Assembly: GCA_007117185.1 (NCBI GenBank)
Contig: SKHA01000378.1
Coordinates: 1 to 6,544, forward strand
Length of the DNA: 6,544 bases
Reading direction: 5' to 3'
Source: Spirochaeta sp.
GTDB lineage: Bacteria; Spirochaetota; Spirochaetia; DSM-27196; Alkalispirochaetaceae
Shown piece after piece: positions 5,406-6,544 of the stretch (position 1 is the stretch's first letter; each line of letters opens with the position of its first letter). The position numbers and the translations under genes are program-made. The notes under the pieces are model-generated. The model made no database searches. It was not told where the DNA came from and saw only the letters and a list, made by a program, of their open reading frames with translations.

Positions 5406-6544
5406 TTACTGGAAGTCACCAACCTCTATCGAGGCGATCCTGATCTGGTAGCGCTTCTCGTTGATAACGAAGTTCAGCTCCTCACCAATCTTGTGGCGCA
5501 ACAGACGGTTACCAAGAGGCGACTGGTAGCTGATGACGTTCTTCTCAGGTTCCGACTCCCAGGGACCAAGGATGGTGTAGGTAATCGGGGCCTCTCCCAC
5601 AGTGCTTTCCAGCAGGACCCTGGTACCGAAAAAGACCTCTTCAGTATTGACGTCTTCCGGTTTGACCACCCGGGCCTGTTCAAGCTCCGTTTTGAGCTTT
5701 GCTGCACGGTTATTGAGGCTGTCCTGTCGCTCCATGGCCGCCTTGTATTCGGCGTTCTCCTTGAGGTCCCCATACGCCCTGGCAACCTCAATTTCCTTGG
5801 AGTTCTGCGGAACTTCTACCTGCTGCAGATGATTGTACTCAGCCTTTTTTGCCTCGTACATCACGTTGGTACAATACAGCACCTTCCGGGAAGAGACGAT
5901 CTCGGTTCCAGTGCTGTCGTCGCCGTAAAAGCGAAAATCGGGAAAACGCGACAGAACACGCTGCCTGGCATCGACGAGAATCTTCGCCTCCAGACTTCCA
6001 ATGTCTGCCAGCAACGCAAACAGCCGTCCAACCGATTCCTCCTCGGCAGTATCGAGAAACGCATACAATCGACCGTCCCGGAACAGGTGAGCGTGAATCT
6101 GTTTGTTGATCTTGCGGTTGAGACTCACTTCCTTGCGATTCTCAATATCCCGAAAGGTGAGGTCAAACAGGTGAACAAGCGCCAGAAGTTGTTTCTCCGT
6201 GGTAATTCCCACCGCTTCCATCCAGGGATCGTCGTGACAGTAGCGGACCATCCAGACGAACGTTTCCCGGAGGTTCCGATAGTTCTCGTGCACCCGCTGG
6301 ACAAATCGCTCCACCACATCGCCCTTGCCGTGCCGGGTCAACTCAAGGAGGACCTCCCGGCTGCGGTGATAGGGCAGCAGTCGTTCGTAGACCTCCCCCC
6401 AGTTCTTGCGGTCCACAACACGAACCATCTCCAGGAACCGTTTCCTGAGCGAGAGCAGGTCTATATCGGCAAAAACGTCCTCAAGGCTCTCGATCTGGGC
6501 GTACAGCCCGGCAAGATCGATCTCGAGTTCCGGCGGCTTGAGGA
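5406..6544 (-). CDS. greA: GreA-domain transcription elongation factor with long N-terminal extension (5' end outside window)
   Basis: The minus-strand frame is open from the TAA at 5406-5408 to the right edge, giving 378 visible residues. An in-frame ATG at 6426-6428 is internal, since coding continues upstream of it (LKPPELEIDLAGLYAQIESL and onward). The last ~160 residues (about 5409-5891) form a complete GreA/GreB module: a coiled-coil hairpin with the hallmark ARAYGDLKENAEYKAAMERQ, then an FKBP-like C-terminal domain with VFFGTRVLL, TYTILGPWE and NVISYQSPLGNRLL. The acidic tip residues D and E of GDLKENAEY, which hold Mg2+ in the RNA polymerase active site, are present (D codon at 5766-5768), so stimulation of RNA cleavage in backtracked complexes is expected. 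The preceding ~218 visible residues are mostly helical and charged, with no domain I recognise. Borrelia and Treponema GreA proteins are known to be very large, around 900 residues, with GreA at the C-terminus; this matches. The gene converges on the envelope operon with 9 bases between stops. Confidence 0.92.
   Translation of the reverse strand, partial: LKPPELEIDLAGLYAQIESLEDVFADIDLLSLRKRFLEMVRVVDRKNWGEVYERLLPYHRSREVLLELTRHGKGDVVERFVQRVHENYRNLRETFVWMVRYCHDDPWMEAVGITTEKQLLALVHLFDLTFRDIENRKEVSLNRKINKQIHAHLFRDGRLYAFLDTAEEESVGRLFALLADIGSLEAKILVDARQRVLSRFPDFRFYGDDSTGTEIVSSRKVLYCTNVMYEAKKAEYNHLQQVEVPQNSKEIEVARAYGDLKENAEYKAAMERQDSLNNRAAKLKTELEQARVVKPEDVNTEEVFFGTRVLLESTVGEAPITYTILGPWESEPEKNVISYQSPLGNRLLRHKIGEELNFVINEKRYQIRIASIEVGDFQ

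Noticed and set aside
6426..6428. ATG as the true start of the GreA gene, giving a 340-residue protein
   Set aside because: The same frame stays open to the window edge with protein-like helical sequence, as expected for the very long spirochaete GreA; this ATG is internal.
1..6544. Search for tRNA genes, CRISPR repeats, transposase remnants, attachment sites or defence genes
   Set aside because: No regularly spaced repeats, tRNA-like cloverleaf motifs or mobile-element proteins were seen by eye; nearly every base is in a recognised housekeeping or envelope gene.

Overview
The window is almost entirely protein-coding and most likely chromosomal DNA from a free-living or environmental spirochaete (Spirochaetaceae/Spirochaetales-like) of moderately high GC. 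The best taxonomic clue is the minus-strand gene on the right: a GreA transcription factor domain fused to the end of a long unrelated N-terminal region, an architecture I know from spirochaetes such as Borrelia and Treponema. The genus cannot be fixed from sequence alone.

Layout. Positions 1-5396 hold a tight plus-strand gene run: the 3' end of an LptF/LptG-family permease (1-158), a second complete LptF/LptG-family permease (155-1243), tRNA-guanine transglycosylase tgt (1255-2385), the lipid II flippase murJ (2378-3994), and a secreted HEAT-repeat protein (about 3984-5396). Neighbours overlap by 4, 8 and about 11 bases, or are separated by only 11 bases, so this reads as one translationally coupled operon whose promoter lies left of the window. 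The preferred starts are TTG, TTG, GTG and GTG. On the minus strand, the GreA-fusion gene (5406-6544, 5' end beyond the right edge) converges on the operon with 9 bases between the stop codons. Only about 20 bases are non-coding, so there is no gene-free stretch of note. I see no RNA gene, mobile element, CRISPR array or attachment site.

Function. Three of the five operon genes serve the cell envelope: two permeases of the type that extracts lipid from the inner membrane for transport to the outer membrane, and the flippase that exports the peptidoglycan precursor. The HEAT-repeat protein has a signal peptide and probably works in the periplasm, possibly as a binding scaffold; its role is unknown. 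tgt is the outlier: it puts the queuosine precursor preQ1 into tRNA anticodons.

Most notable observations: (1) the Tgt keeps its catalytic aspartates but has lost all three cysteines of the structural zinc site (C-x-C-x-x-C reads L-D-S-F-G-G); (2) MurJ has valine where E. coli MurJ has the essential Arg270; (3) the periplasmic HEAT-repeat protein of unknown function is coupled to murJ; (4) the GreA domain carries a long uncharacterised extension. I see no clearly new multi-gene system; these are unusual features within a housekeeping region.
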